From NCBI GenBank assembly GCA_036346355.1, contig JAYEVF010000104.1:1-64000 (forward strand): DNA of 64,000 nucleotides, given 5' to 3'. This document shows, piece by piece, positions 35,125-44,874 of the stretch. The notes under the pieces are model-generated. The model ran no database searches. It had not been told where the DNA came from and saw nothing but the letters and a program-made list of their open reading frames with translations. The stretch comes from Rhipidocladum racemiflorum (Eukaryota; Streptophyta; Magnoliopsida; Poales; Poaceae). Within the stretch, counting starts at the first letter, position 1, and the number at the start of each line of letters is the position of its first letter. Both the position numbers and the translations under genes were made by a program.

Positions 35125-35225
35125 ACCCCGATACTCTACGATAGACCTAGATACTAGACGATACGCCCCGATACTTGACGATACATGACGATTCTTAATG
35201 ATACACTCAGATACTCGACGATGGT
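35125..35225 (+). repeat. GATAC/CGACGATAC minisatellite
   Basis: Six or more imperfect copies of GATACTYGACGATAC-like phrases in 100 bp. Confidence 0.75.
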
Positions 35226-35691
35226 AGCGGCGGACATAGCCCGCCTATTCAATAGGCGGACCCGATAGACAATGAATTAAAATGACGGGTAGGAGCTTGC
35301 CTTGGGACCCCAACCCCTGAGATGGGCTGACTAGAGCGAGGAGAAGCATATTTTGAATTTATGTTTTCATAGTTTAGGGTTTAAGGCTTAGGTTCTAGTT
35401 TAGAGCATCTCCAACAAGCCTCTCCAAATTTCACTCTCCAAAAGTCATATTTAGAGAGCTCTCCAAAAATTTGACTCCCTATATCTCTACTATTGCTACT
35501 TGCTTGATAGAGCCTTTAATAATTTCACCATATTACCAAATGCAGTAGACGTGGGCTACAAGGACCTCCCGTCATGTGGGAGCGCTAGTTGAGACATCTA
35601 GGGCCTAGTACAGTGAGTATTCTGGGCATGATCTACTTCTCGACACTTAGCTGGCTGTTTCTGGTTTTTGATACAGAGTCATTCAAGAGAC
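35226..35691. other. Dispersed-repeat region, no gene
   Basis: Shares TTATGTTTTCATAGTTTAGG and GTGGGCTACAAGGACCTCCC with 22970-23240, so both places carry the same old repeat family. Confidence 0.5.
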
Positions 35692-35832
35692 ATGCCAGGT
35701 TTTTTTTGGAAGAGAGAAGATGAAGAGCTTTTGCTCGAAGCTTGTAAGCAAGGGGACATAGCCCTCTTGGCAAAAAGTAGGCCCAAAAAAAGGCTTCACG
35801 AAGCCATTGCTGTTTACATGAACATCACATGA
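35692..35832 (+). pseudogene. Third Myb/SANT-like fragment (first helices only)
   Basis: An ATG frame of 46 codons: MPGFFWKREDEELLLEACKQ then RLHEAIAVYMNI. It aligns with the start of both SANT-like genes (FDWTPELTKLFIQAC, VWTNEETQHFLQAS) and with the IVYYIRI / AIRDLMV helix that follows. It stops at the point where the other genes continue, so it is a truncated relic. Confidence 0.6.
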
Positions 35833-36292
35833 TACCTTCCCAAAACAGGTTCAATATATCATTAAGTCAATATTAACATTTGATTGTCTAAAATCATGTC
35901 ATGAGCACGCAGCAGGTCTAAGCAATATGCTACAACGGTCTAAAATCCCATGTTGGCAATTTAATAATGTCCAACTAATAATCCACAACTAGGGTGACAA
36001 GGGGTCATGGCACATATTTAAGTAATCAAGGTGTAAGCAATATGCTACAACAGTCTAAAATCCCATGTTGGCAATTCCCTGATAGTAGACGGCAGGGGCG
36101 ATTAAGTTGTCACTCTTCTCTGCATGCGGATTTCCATGCCTCCTTAGCAAAGGCGAAGTTTAGGTCAAGCCACCGTTAGATGGGTACCTGGCCTCAGCCC
36201 CGGTACGCTCCCCCGTACAACTACACAAACGGTGTAGTTGACACCCAGAGGTTCCACAGGTACGTTATTTTAGGAAGTTCCACAGGTACGGT

Positions 36293-36378
36293 TGGGGAGA
36301 CACATCAGTCTAGTAGCAAACCACATGAGACACTTATGAGACACCTGTAAACACATGACACACAACGGAAACACATAG
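36293..36378 (+). repeat. Short GAGACAC-family fragment
   Basis: Matches the first half of the GAGACAC block of an array unit from GGGGAGACACATCAGTCTAG through ACGGAAACACATA. It uses ACATGACACACA like the inverted copy at 23442-23819, not ACATGACGCACA as in the array units. Confidence 0.85.
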
Positions 36379-36465
36379 ATGCCGTCCAAGAAGTTTCTGA
36401 TCTCCTTGTTCTTCAAATGCCATCCAAGAAGTTTCTGATCTCCTTGTTCTTCAAATGCATCTATG
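36379..36465 (+). repeat. 42-bp tandem duplication
   Basis: ATGCCRTCCAAGAAGTTTCT followed by GATCTCCTTGTTCTTCAA is present twice in a row with one base difference. Confidence 0.85.
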
Positions 36466-36539
36466 TGTGTGACATGGGTTGAAAATGGCATGAGCTTCGG
36501 GCAATTTGGCAGAGAAAAAACTAGTTGGATATGGCATAA

Positions 36540-36787
36540 GCGGGCAGGAGGGTAAGAAACATGATGAAATGCCCTAAAACTATATTGGGGTCGAGGGTGT
36601 GGTGTAACCGGATGGGATGGGCCGCTGGGTAGTTAGTTGGGGTGGACCTGGGTAGAAACTGCGGCCCACAGGGCGGCCAGGAGGGTTAGAAACGCCATGA
36701 AACACGCTAAATCCAGATTGGGGTCGAGGGTCTGGTGTAACCGGATGGGCTGGACCGCTGGGTAGTCAGTTGGGGTGGACATTTTGA
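36540..36787 (+). repeat. Two ~133-bp tandem repeats
   Basis: Units beginning GGCAGGAGGGTAAGAAAC (36543) and GGCCAGGAGGGTTAGAAAC (36675) both continue ATTGGGGTCGAGGGT and GTGTAACCGGATGGG to GTTGGGGTGGAC. Confidence 0.8.
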
Positions 36788-36984
36788 ATGTGGGCCGTGG
36801 GATTTGCATCGGACGGACCTCCGTCATCTTCTTCCTCCAGCCAGTCAACCCACTGCCCGAAAACTTGACCAGGGGTTCGCCGGCGACACCGTGGTCCGTT
36901 CGGGCTGTTCGCGGGCGCGTTGGATTCAGTGGTTCAGCGCGCAACTAGGGAGACGAGGCGTGAGGCTCGAGAGGGAGCCGGCTC

Positions 36985-37200
36985 TTGTGAGGAACAAGAG
37001 TTTGCCTCAACGTGGAGTAGGAGGGTGGTGCCTCCGAACCACGGGAAAAAATCCCCTGTGTTCTTTTTACTATTTCGCATTTTTACTTGTTGATTGTGTT
37101 AATTCTTAGATTGATTTTAACACTGATTAATTGTTGAACTTGAACCCTAATTTTTTTAAAAAGTGCCTATTCACCCCCCCTCTAGGCCTATTCGATCCTT
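36985..37200 (+). mobile_element. LTR fragment of a Copia-type (SIRE/Maximus-like) retrotransposon
   Basis: Contains GTGCCTCCGAACCACGGG, an AT-rich stretch, then CCTATTCACCCCCCCTCTAG near its end. That order is characteristic of the 3' part of LTRs of this grass family, from memory of the family rather than a search. No primer-binding site (TGGTATCAGAGC) follows, so the element is broken here. Confidence 0.45.
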
Positions 37201-37722
37201 ACAGGTGGTGGTGGTGGTGGCTGGTAGACTGGAACGTCCAACAGCGCATGGGGCGGCTGTGTCCTCTTCCGTGCAGTGGTGCGGATATGGACACGAGAGG
37301 GGAGTGCAGGACGTGGGCCTATCACGGGGAAAGCGTAGGAGATCCCCTCACGGGGCTGCTCCTGTGGATCGAAGTGATCCAACAGGTAGAGCGCGCCATC
37401 GCGCTCCTGGCGGCAAGTAAGGAGGTCCTGTCGGTAGACGTGTGCCGCCCTACCGATCCTCCTCGTGGATTTCTCCTCATCTCTGAGAGAAGAACGGAGG
37501 AGACTAATCTCCTCCAGAGCGCCCTGAAGCTCCTGCTCGGAGCTGTGGTCTAAGCGAGCCAAGCGTAGGTACTGTCTGGCCACGTCAGGGGTAGCCTGTA
37601 TCAGGCTAGGAAGTACGTGTAGAGTCTGAGGAGGGGGCCGGAAGAAAGGTCCGCCCTCCAGGTCGTGGTGGTACTCCTCGCGTAGAAGGCGTAGCGCCCT
37701 CCTGGCAGCATCGCTAAGAGCG
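37188..37722 (-). pseudogene. Coiled-coil coding fragment, probably retrotransposon-associated
   Basis: A long open minus-strand frame reads ARRALRLLREEYHHDLEGG, then EQELQGALEEISLLRSSLRD, then CRQERDGALYLLDHFDP, and ends in a poly-Pro stretch. It looks like genuine protein: charged helices and a Pro-rich tail. A stop near 37725 and no ATG nearby mean it is a piece. Similar frames are carried next to LTRs in grass retrotransposons, and it abuts an LTR remnant. Identity uncertain. Confidence 0.4.
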
Positions 37723-38061
37723 TGCTAGAGATGGTCCCTAGGGACCGACGTCCGGAAACGGTGGGCGACGATGTCCGGATGCTAATGGTATATCCGGACC
37801 TCCACCAGGTAAGCAGGGCGGGGAGTTCCCTGCGTCAAGCGCCAAACAACATCGCCCTAAAAATAAGGGATGCACTACACGTCGGTCTCCCGATATTTGG
37901 CAGAAATCAGACGCCATGTTCCGCACTTGTTCATGGTAGATCCCGGAAATACAGATCATGGTAGATCCCAGAAATACAGATCATGGTCTGGGTCCGAATA
38001 TGGACCCATGGGTATTTTTGGTCGGGTGGTGAGTATTTGCGGCAGTGTGTTTAAAGTCAAC
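37723..38061. other. No supported gene
   Basis: Contains TAGATCCCRGAAATACAGAT twice (37939, 37963) and ATGTCCGGATGC-type phrases. Nothing recognisable. Confidence 0.4.
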
Positions 38062-38294
38062 CACTGATGAAGCACTCGTGAGACACATGAAACACAAGTG
38101 ATACACACAGGAGACACTTGAGACACATGGGAGACACATCAGTCTAGTAGCAAACCACATGAGACACTTATGAGACACCTGTAAGACACATGACACACAA
38201 CTGACACACACATGATACACATGAGACACTTGTGAGGCACATCAGTCGAGCAGCAAACCCATCAATCACCTGTGAGACATATGAAACACAACAG
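38062..38294 (+). repeat. GAGACAC-family block upstream of the intact Ulp1-like gene
   Basis: Starts with CACTGATGAAGCACTCGTG, the same phrase that begins the block downstream of the gene. It then has one copy of the period that is doubled in each array unit (CAGTCTAGTAGCAAACCAC) and ends ATATGAAACACAACAGG. Its inner end is inverted relative to the block at 42366-42498, so the two flank the gene as an inverted pair. The single-period form is likely the older form. Confidence 0.85.
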
Positions 38295-38711
38295 GTCCAA
38301 ACCTATGGTCCAAACTTGAAACCGAGACTTGAAACCTGCAGAGCGGGATATAGCGGGAAACCTGCAGACTTGAAACCTAGGGCTCCGTCGCCGCCACGCG
38401 CACGCTAGGGTTCCGTCGCCGCCTCCCGGGGAAGCCACGCACGGCCCTGCGGCAAGTGCCTCGTACGTCTCCCTGCTGGCGGCGGCTGCGCTCCCCCGCG
38501 CCTTGTTCTCCTCCGGTCAATTCCTGAAGTTCTCCTGGAGCTTGTTCTTGTACTCCTGATTCTTGCTTGCCTTGCTTGTAAATGCAGCTGCATTTACAAA
38601 TTGCTTACAAAGTGCCTGACAGATTGCTTGCTTGCTTGCTGATCCTGCGATTCTGTAGAGAAAACAGATTGCTTGCTTGTTTATATAGTTGTTAATTTTT
38701 GTAGAGAGGCA
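38295..38711 (+). promoter_or_regulatory. Leader region of the Ulp1-like gene with a 24-bp perfect palindrome
   Basis: A GC-rich leader (38375-38530) is followed by TGCTTGCTTGCTTG-type repeats. A perfect 24-bp palindrome lies at 38576-38599, centred on GCAGCTGC. A likely splice acceptor, TTTTTGTAG at 38695-38703, is 8 bases before the ATG, suggesting an intron in the 5' UTR. No clear TATA box was found. Confidence 0.4.
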
Positions 38712-41700
38712 ATGACAAAAAAGAATTCCGGCGATTCTGCCCGTAAAAAGATGGGGGCAAATAAATTGAAGAAGAAATCAACGGCCAATAAGAAGGGGGG
38801 AAATGTTGATAAGGTCGATAAGATCGGTTATAGATGTGTTCCATCTAGAATCCCTCCAATTATTGAACAACTTTCAAATCACCAAAAGGAGTTGGTTGAA
38901 AAGATTGGTTTTGGTTGTTTGCTTTCAATGGAAACTTGTGATTTACCAAAACCACTTACTATGTGGTTGATTAGTAAGGTTGATAGTGACCAAGGTGTCA
39001 TTCAAATTGAGGACAAATCAATACCTATCAAACCATTAGTTCAAGATGCTCTGGGGGTTCCACGTGGTAGTTTGCCTGTCACTTTAGGGGAAATTGGTGG
39101 TGAAATGGGGGCCAGGTTTTCTATCAACGGCAAGGGGATGCCTACTAATGATCTTCGTGAGCAGATGATGAAAGAGACCAATGATAATGGTTTTTGCATT
39201 TCTTTCATGCTTGTTGTACTGTCTTATTATCTGGCTCCCAATACTACACAGTACATCAATCGCAAATTCTTGCCATCTTTGATTGATGTCAACGAGATAA
39301 AAGATTATGACTGGTCTGGATTCATTGTTAATTACCTTCTTCAAGGTATTTCCAAATTTAGAGAGAAATCCATCGCCAATTCATGGATATGTGGGTGCGT
39401 TCATCTGCTTGATGTAAGTCTGTGGGATCCCATTCTTTATTTTTGTTGTTGTTTACATGTGTGTTTGTTTTTCATATAAGCTAACGGTATTCCCAATCCA
39501 GCTCATATATGTTGATTTTGTTAATTTGGCAACCTTGCGGATCCCACGTGGGTTTCCTCGATCTTCATATGTGACCACAAGTCACCTATGCAAGGTTGCA
39601 TCTGACTTTCGCCAGATAAAGGTATCATCAAGTCTTTTTCCATCAATTTTACTCTTTCTATTTCAAGTATGTGAATTTTCATTATTTCTTTCATTTATTT
39701 AATATGTGTGCAGTTGCTTGATACATCTGAGACTGTTTATGCTCATTTGTTGGATCATGAGACTGCTGCTTCTTGCTTACGCTCATCTGTTCCTCCAGTC
39801 CATCATGGTCGTGTTGGTTCAAGTCAAATTGCTATACAGGTATAATTGCTTTCAATACTGTGAATGGCATTTTTATTATTTCAACTTTGTGTAGGCAATG
39901 GCATTTTTATTATTTCAACTTTGTGTAGGCATTAATCAATGGAATAATTGAGAACACGAAGGAGAAGCTGCGCTCCAGGAGAAAAGCTATTAATTTGATG
40001 ATCTCTGAGTCAGATGATCAAATTATTAGAGAGATGCATGAAAAACTGTCCAGCCTGCTCACAAATGATGATCAGCACAATGATGATTCTCCTTCTTGTG
40101 CACATGATGATTCTCCTTCTTTGGTCCCTCAGTCGACCCGTGCTGCTCCTACGGACACCACGTCTACTGGTGTTCATCCAACTCTGTCAGAGGGCCCCAA
40201 GGATGTTATTGTTGTGCCCCCTCTAGACGAACCTATAGCTAATGATGATCAGCACAATGATGATTCTCCTTCTTGTGCACATGATGATTCTCCTTCTTTG
40301 GTCCCTGATGATTCTCCTTCTTTGGCTCCTCAGTCGACCCGTGCTGCTCCTACGGACACCACGTCTACTGGTGTTGAGTACATTGATATGGATGATTATC
40401 CAACTCTGTCAGAGGGCCCCAAGGATGTTATTGTTGTGCCCCCTCTAGACGAACCTATAGCTAATGATGATCAGCACAATGATGATTCTCCTTCTTGTGC
40501 ACATGATGATTCTCCTTCTTTGGTCCCTGATGATTCTCCTTCTTTGGCTCCTCAGTCGACCCGTGCTGCTCCTACGGACACCACGTCTACTGGTGTTGAG
40601 TACATTGATATGGTTGATTATCCAACTCTGTCAGAGGGCCCCAAGGATGTTATTGTTGTGCCCCCTCTAGACGAACCTATAGCTAATGGTGAGCAATTTC
40701 AAGACCCAGGGAGTGTACCTCAAGCCTGCAAGATTCTGCCACAAGAAATTGAACAGTTATATGTCAAAGAAGTACTGGGTGGAGCACTTGAACACCCCGA
40801 CAAAACAAAGGTCATCATTGCGGGATTATATGTCTCAAATCACGAGTTCTGCACTTCCTTGCGGTGCAAAAGTGGTGAAGTATCCAATACTTTCATGTGG
40901 CTATGCAGCAAAGCAATGATGTTGGATTGGGCAGCAAAAACTAGACTCATTTTGAATCCTCTATGCTCTGTAAGTGGATTTCCACATATATCCTTCTTTT
41001 TTACATGTCTATAATGTATTGTCTTTTTCCTAATTCCATTTTCGTGATCTTTTCAACTTTTTTCTGCAGGAAGAGCTTATCAAGCCTCAAGCTGATTTCA
41101 AAAAAATTAAACAGGGACTAAAATTGGGAGTTGGGACTGTTCACGAAGTTGGGCAGGTACAATCTTTATACACATGGCTATGATTTCTTTTTCTTAATGT
41201 CTTATGTGTACACATGAACCTGCTGCCCTAGCTGCGTGCAATATTTGTTTCTACCATTACATACTTCAACCATTTTTGACTTTATATTCCTGCTTCATTT
41301 TTGTAGATTTATATCCCCATACTCGTGAACAGTCATTGGATATTAATGTTTGTAAATCTTGCTAATGAGGAAGTTGAGATTTATGATCCTATTAAAAACC
41401 CAAAATCCACACAGCTTGACCATTCTAGGAAGTGGCACAATGTTGTGAGTTTTCATTTCACACCTCCATGTATTATCTTCTGTATTAACTGAAATTTCTT
41501 TTGTCTAGGGCTCATTTCACTTGTTTTTTATGCTTTATATTCATAGGCTACCAATCTTGGGACGGCACTATCCGAGCTGAGAAAGGAAACTGTAGCTATT
41601 GATAACTACAAAGTTCACTATCCAAACATACCTCAACAAAAAACTTTGTATGTGTTCACATGCTTGCTTGTCCACTTTTGTTGATTTTCTTATTAGATAT

Positions 41701-42099
41701 TTACTTACTATGCTATTTTTTTTTTGTTGTGTTCACCCCATAAGACATGATTGTGGATTCTGTGTTTTGCGAATGATGGAGTGCCACAATGGTCACACTT
41801 TGGTTGGCTACTCATCTACCAATCCAGAGGGGTACAAGAAGATGCTTACGCACAGGCTCATCTACCATCGCCTAAATGATCTGAACCCTAACCGTCCTAA
41901 AGTTGTTTTGCATAATCTGTTGGAGAACCCTGTTAAGTCTTCTCTTGCTGCTCCTGATACATTGGCAAATCTAAAAAGGCCCCGTAGAGGCCGGCCTCCA
42001 AAGCAGCCTCGTGATGAAGAGAGTAAAAAGGAAAATGAAGAGGAAACTTTGTTAAGGCGTTCAAAAAGGGTCTTTCACCCTCCTGATAGATTATATTAA
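38712..42099 (+). CDS. Ulp1/SENP-like C48 cysteine protease, transposon-associated, apparently intact
   Basis: Eight coding exons: 38712-39413, 39502-39621, 39714-39839, 39929-40969, 41070-41156, 41307-41444, 41547-41647, 41745-42099. All borders are GT-AG; the sum is 2670 bp, 889 residues, no internal stop. Residues 1-45 are Lys-rich. About 50-235 is an N-terminal domain (EKIGFGCLLSMETC, VLSYYLAPNTTQYINRKF) shared with the fragments at 2976 and 28648. About 390-600 are acidic repeats. The protease core has the His in VNSHWILMFV, Asp in EIYDP, and Cys in HDCGFCVLRMME, preceded by PQQKT for the oxyanion Gln. The tail is basic (RRGRPPK). Expected activity is SUMO or ubiquitin-like processing. 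Ulp1 genes are known passengers of plant Mutator-like elements. Confidence 0.88.
39897..39928 (+). repeat. Short duplication creating two splice acceptors in intron 3
   Basis: AATGGCATTTTTATTATTTC through TTTGTGTAG occurs twice (from about 39862 and 39897), each ending in an acceptor. The first acceptor would put GCAATGGCATTTTTATT in the exon and keep the frame (33 bases, 11 codons), so alternative acceptors could give two protein forms; exon 4 is drawn from the second. Confidence 0.7.
40064..40684 (+). repeat. In-frame acidic repeats inside the Ulp1-like gene
   Basis: Three units of 177, 222 and 222 bp (59, 74, 74 codons), starting at 40064, 40241 and 40463, each beginning NDDQHNDDSPSCAHDDSPSL and ending VVPPLDEPIA. 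Units 2 and 3 differ at one noticeable site (DMDDYP against DMVDYP), so the last duplication is very recent. Unit 1 lacks DDSPSLAP and EYIDMDDYP-type segments. The repeats link the N-terminal domain to the protease core. Confidence 0.95.
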
Positions 42100-42365
42100 T
42101 GTGATTTTGTACTTTGGTGAGTTATAAATATCTAGAGGGCAGCTGTTTGCGAGCTGCAAAACTTGTATTTTGCACTCCTTACATTCTGTGTTCTATTATA
42201 CGAGACCCACATTCTGTATTTTGCACTCCTTGCACTCCTTAAACCTTGTTTTGATCGACTTTATTCATCTTGTGCGTGATCAACTTGTGCACGTATATTT
42301 TCCTGAGTCCATGGATGTCGTCCTGAGTCTACAAGCAAAGAACTCATGTTAAATGCCAGGTTTTA

Positions 42366-42498
42366 CACTGATGAGGCACTCGTGAGACACATGACACACA
42401 AGTGTGTGTCAGTTGTGTTTCATATGTCTCACAGGTGTCTTAGCCGTGTCTCACAGGTGGTTGATGGGTTTGTTGCTGGACTGATGTGCCTCACAGGT
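42366..42498 (-). repeat. GAGACAC-family block downstream of the intact Ulp1-like gene
   Basis: After a short plus-oriented start, most of the block is minus-oriented (GTTGTGTTTCATATGTCTCA onward) and matches the end of an array unit, including CTTAGCCGTGTCTCACAGG. It pairs in inverted orientation with 38062-38294 across the gene. Confidence 0.8.
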
Positions 42499-42786
42499 AT
42501 AGTTAAAATGGTGATAAAAATGTATAAAAATACTTGATGGTTTCCCACTATATCTTAGGACTAAATAATGGAGAAAAACATGAAAAACACCTCTGTAGAT
42601 CATTTTCTAATAGGTTAACAAGAAATTTACATATCAATGCATAGGGACCTTATTAATTATTAAGGGTTCAAAGGCTTGAGCGATGTATGTTTATACTTGG
42701 CTGTTTGCTTTATCACCTTATCATCATTTTTTCCCTAAATTATCTGGTGCCTATGCTTATACCAATGGATCTTGCAACTTCATGCT

Positions 42787-43467
42787 ATGAGTATGCGTGT
42801 ACGAAGTACCCCAATAACTTCATGCTATGAGTATGCCCTCACTGATGAGGATGATTGCGATGGGCTCTACGATGGTCTAGACATCCCTGATCATTTTGAG
42901 TCCGATCAAGAGGCGACTTCGTGTGGAGACACCGCGATGTCTCCTTCACAATCCCTGTACTCCCGCAATGTCAACATGGCAGGAGAAGAAGACGGAGCCG
43001 GCGATGAAACTCCAGAAGCTGCTCGTCTTCGCCGCTTCAGCATGGCTAAAACCCATCTGGAAGAGTCCTTGAACAGGACCCTTGCAAGCATCCGCCAGCA
43101 AGCTCGTGCTAAACGAAACGCCGGGCCGGAGACAACTGCTCGCGAGCTTTCCCTCGAGCATGTATGTAGCCGTCCGCCCGACCAAGCCCTAGACGTTCCT
43201 CCGAGCGGGGAGAGGTTGCAGGCTTTGGCACAAATAGTGCGCGACCTTCGGGACTTTCATGAAGATGTAGATCTGGAAGCAATGGGTGCGGCTGTAGCTG
43301 AAGATCTTGAGCAGCTGGCCGCGGACCTAAAGCTTTCAAGCTCACCGTGTGGCGATGAAGCCCGGTGTAATCCCCGGGATGATCAACGTCGTGCCCAAGT
43401 TCACTCTCGCCTTGGAGACTCTCAGTTGTCGATAATCATCTACTTGTTCCATAGCCACAGCATTTAA
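42787..43467 (+). CDS. Hypothetical protein, unrecognised, helical and acidic
   Basis: An ATG frame of 226 codons. The N-terminal third is acidic (ALTDEDDCDGLYDGLD), the centre helical (AKTHLEESLNRTLASIRQQA) and the latter part again helical (QIVRDLRDFHEDVDLEAM). The last 20 residues look non-coding, so the real end or an exon border is probably near 43430. It follows the Ulp1 gene's repeat block by 290 bp. A gag-like or element-accessory identity is possible but unproven. Confidence 0.45.
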   Translation: MSMRVRSTPITSCYEYALTDEDDCDGLYDGLDIPDHFESDQEATSCGDTAMSPSQSLYSRNVNMAGEEDGAGDETPEAARLRRFSMAKTHLEESLNRTLASIRQQARAKRNAGPETTARELSLEHVCSRPPDQALDVPPSGERLQALAQIVRDLRDFHEDVDLEAMGAAVAEDLEQLAADLKLSSSPCGDEARCNPRDDQRRAQVHSRLGDSQLSIIIYLFHSHSI

Positions 43468-43539
43468 TTGATGCACTGGATCGCGAGAAGGTGTGGGAGG
43501 ATGAAACGATGCGTCTCAGTGGGGTTTCATTCTATTTCC

Positions 43540-44215
43540 ATTGCCGGGGCTACTACTAGAGAATATTGTGCCAACACACTAAGCCATAGGCGCATACACA
43601 CTGGTTGAGGTATGGGGTCAAGGACTCCGTGTAGGAGCACCATATAAGCCTTGTCGGGGCTACTACAAGACACTACTGTCCCGACACGCTAAGCCACAAG
43701 GACATCGCCACTAGATGAGGTCTGGTGTCTCGGACATCGTGTAGGTGCACCATATAAGCCTTGTCGGGGCTACTACTAGAGACTACCTTTCCAACACGCT
43801 AAGCACTGGATGAAGTCTGGGGTCAAGGACACTGTGTAAGAGCACCATATAAGCCTTGTCGGGACTAATATTAGATACTACTGTGCCAACACGCTAAGAC
43901 ATAGGCGCATACTCACTGGATGAGGTCTGGGGTCAACGACAAGGCATATATGGTGGCTTAGCGTGTTGGTACAGTACTGTCTAGTATTAGTCCCGACAAG
44001 GCATATATGGTGCTCCTACACGATGTCCTAGACCCCAGACCTCATCTAGAGAGGATGTCCTGGACCCCAGACCTAATCTAGTGGCGATGTCCTCGTGGCT
44101 TAGCTTGCTGGCACAATTGTGTTTAGTAGTAGCCCCGACAAGCCTTATATGGTGCTCCTATACGGTGTCCTTGACCCCAGACCTCATCCAGTGAGTATGC
44201 TCCTAAGGTGAGCGT
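43540..44215. repeat. Foldback made of ~100-bp repeats (right copy)
   Basis: Cleaner than the left copy: GCACCATATAAGCCTTGTCG near 43637, 43748 and 43842 in plus orientation; the complement near 43945, 44000 and 44140. Each repeat also carries GAGGTCTGGGGTCAAGGAC or its complement and ACACGCTAAGC. The centre is near 43940. Confidence 0.8.
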
Positions 44216-44234
44216 TTTGGCATAGTAGTCACTG

Positions 44235-44435
44235 GTAGTTATGAGACACCTGTGAGACACAACAGTCCAGTAGCAAACCTTGTCTGCCATCAACCACAAG
44301 TGAGACACTTTTGAGACACATGAGATACATTTGAGACACATCATCAACCACCTTTCAGACACTCATGAGACACATGACAACACTCATGAGACACATGACA
44401 TACAAGTGACACACATCTGATACATATGAGACACT
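44235..44435 (+). repeat. GAGACAC-family repeat block (right copy)
   Basis: TGAGACACCTGTGAGACACA, CAACAGTCCAGTAGCAAACC and ATCAACCACAAGTGAGACAC show its kinship with the array units more clearly than the left copy does. Confidence 0.75.
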
Positions 44436-44710
44436 TATTGATTTAACATATTCGAATGAGCTGTAACATTATTGATTTTTTGAACTATTTTTGAAAATAT
44501 TTCAACACAGGAATACACATGACATATTCGAACGACCCCGGCGCGGCGATTCCATTGGGGTGCACGTTAGCTTAACCATTTCATTGTACAAGAAAATAAA
44601 ATTTTCTTTGTTTGGATTTCCCTGATTCATTCAGTTACTTACATAATATCGAGCAGTCTACATTTTCAGAAAATAAAATTGTTTTGTGTCATCTGATCAA
44701 TGCATCAGGT

Positions 44711-44869
44711 CAATTTTATATTTCTTTCGTGCTTCTTTCTTTATCTTATTACTTAGCTCCGAACGTTTCATATAGAATCAATCGCAAACTTTTGATGACA
44801 CTTGAAGATGTAAAAAAATTTGGAGATTTCAATTGGTGTAAATATATTGCTGAAATTCTGATTTGTGGT
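44711..44869 (+). pseudogene. Fragment of the Ulp1-family N-terminal domain (right copy)
   Basis: Identical in sequence to the left-copy fragment at 2976-3134, with the same abrupt join to GC-rich DNA. The identity of two copies 41.7 kb apart argues that the duplication is young. Confidence 0.7.
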
Positions 44870-44874
44870 AGGGA

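Noticed and set aside
40014..40670. Met/Leu-rich frames (MMILLL...) at 40.0-40.7 kb
   Set aside because: Shifted readings of the acidic repeats in exon 4 of the Ulp1-like gene.
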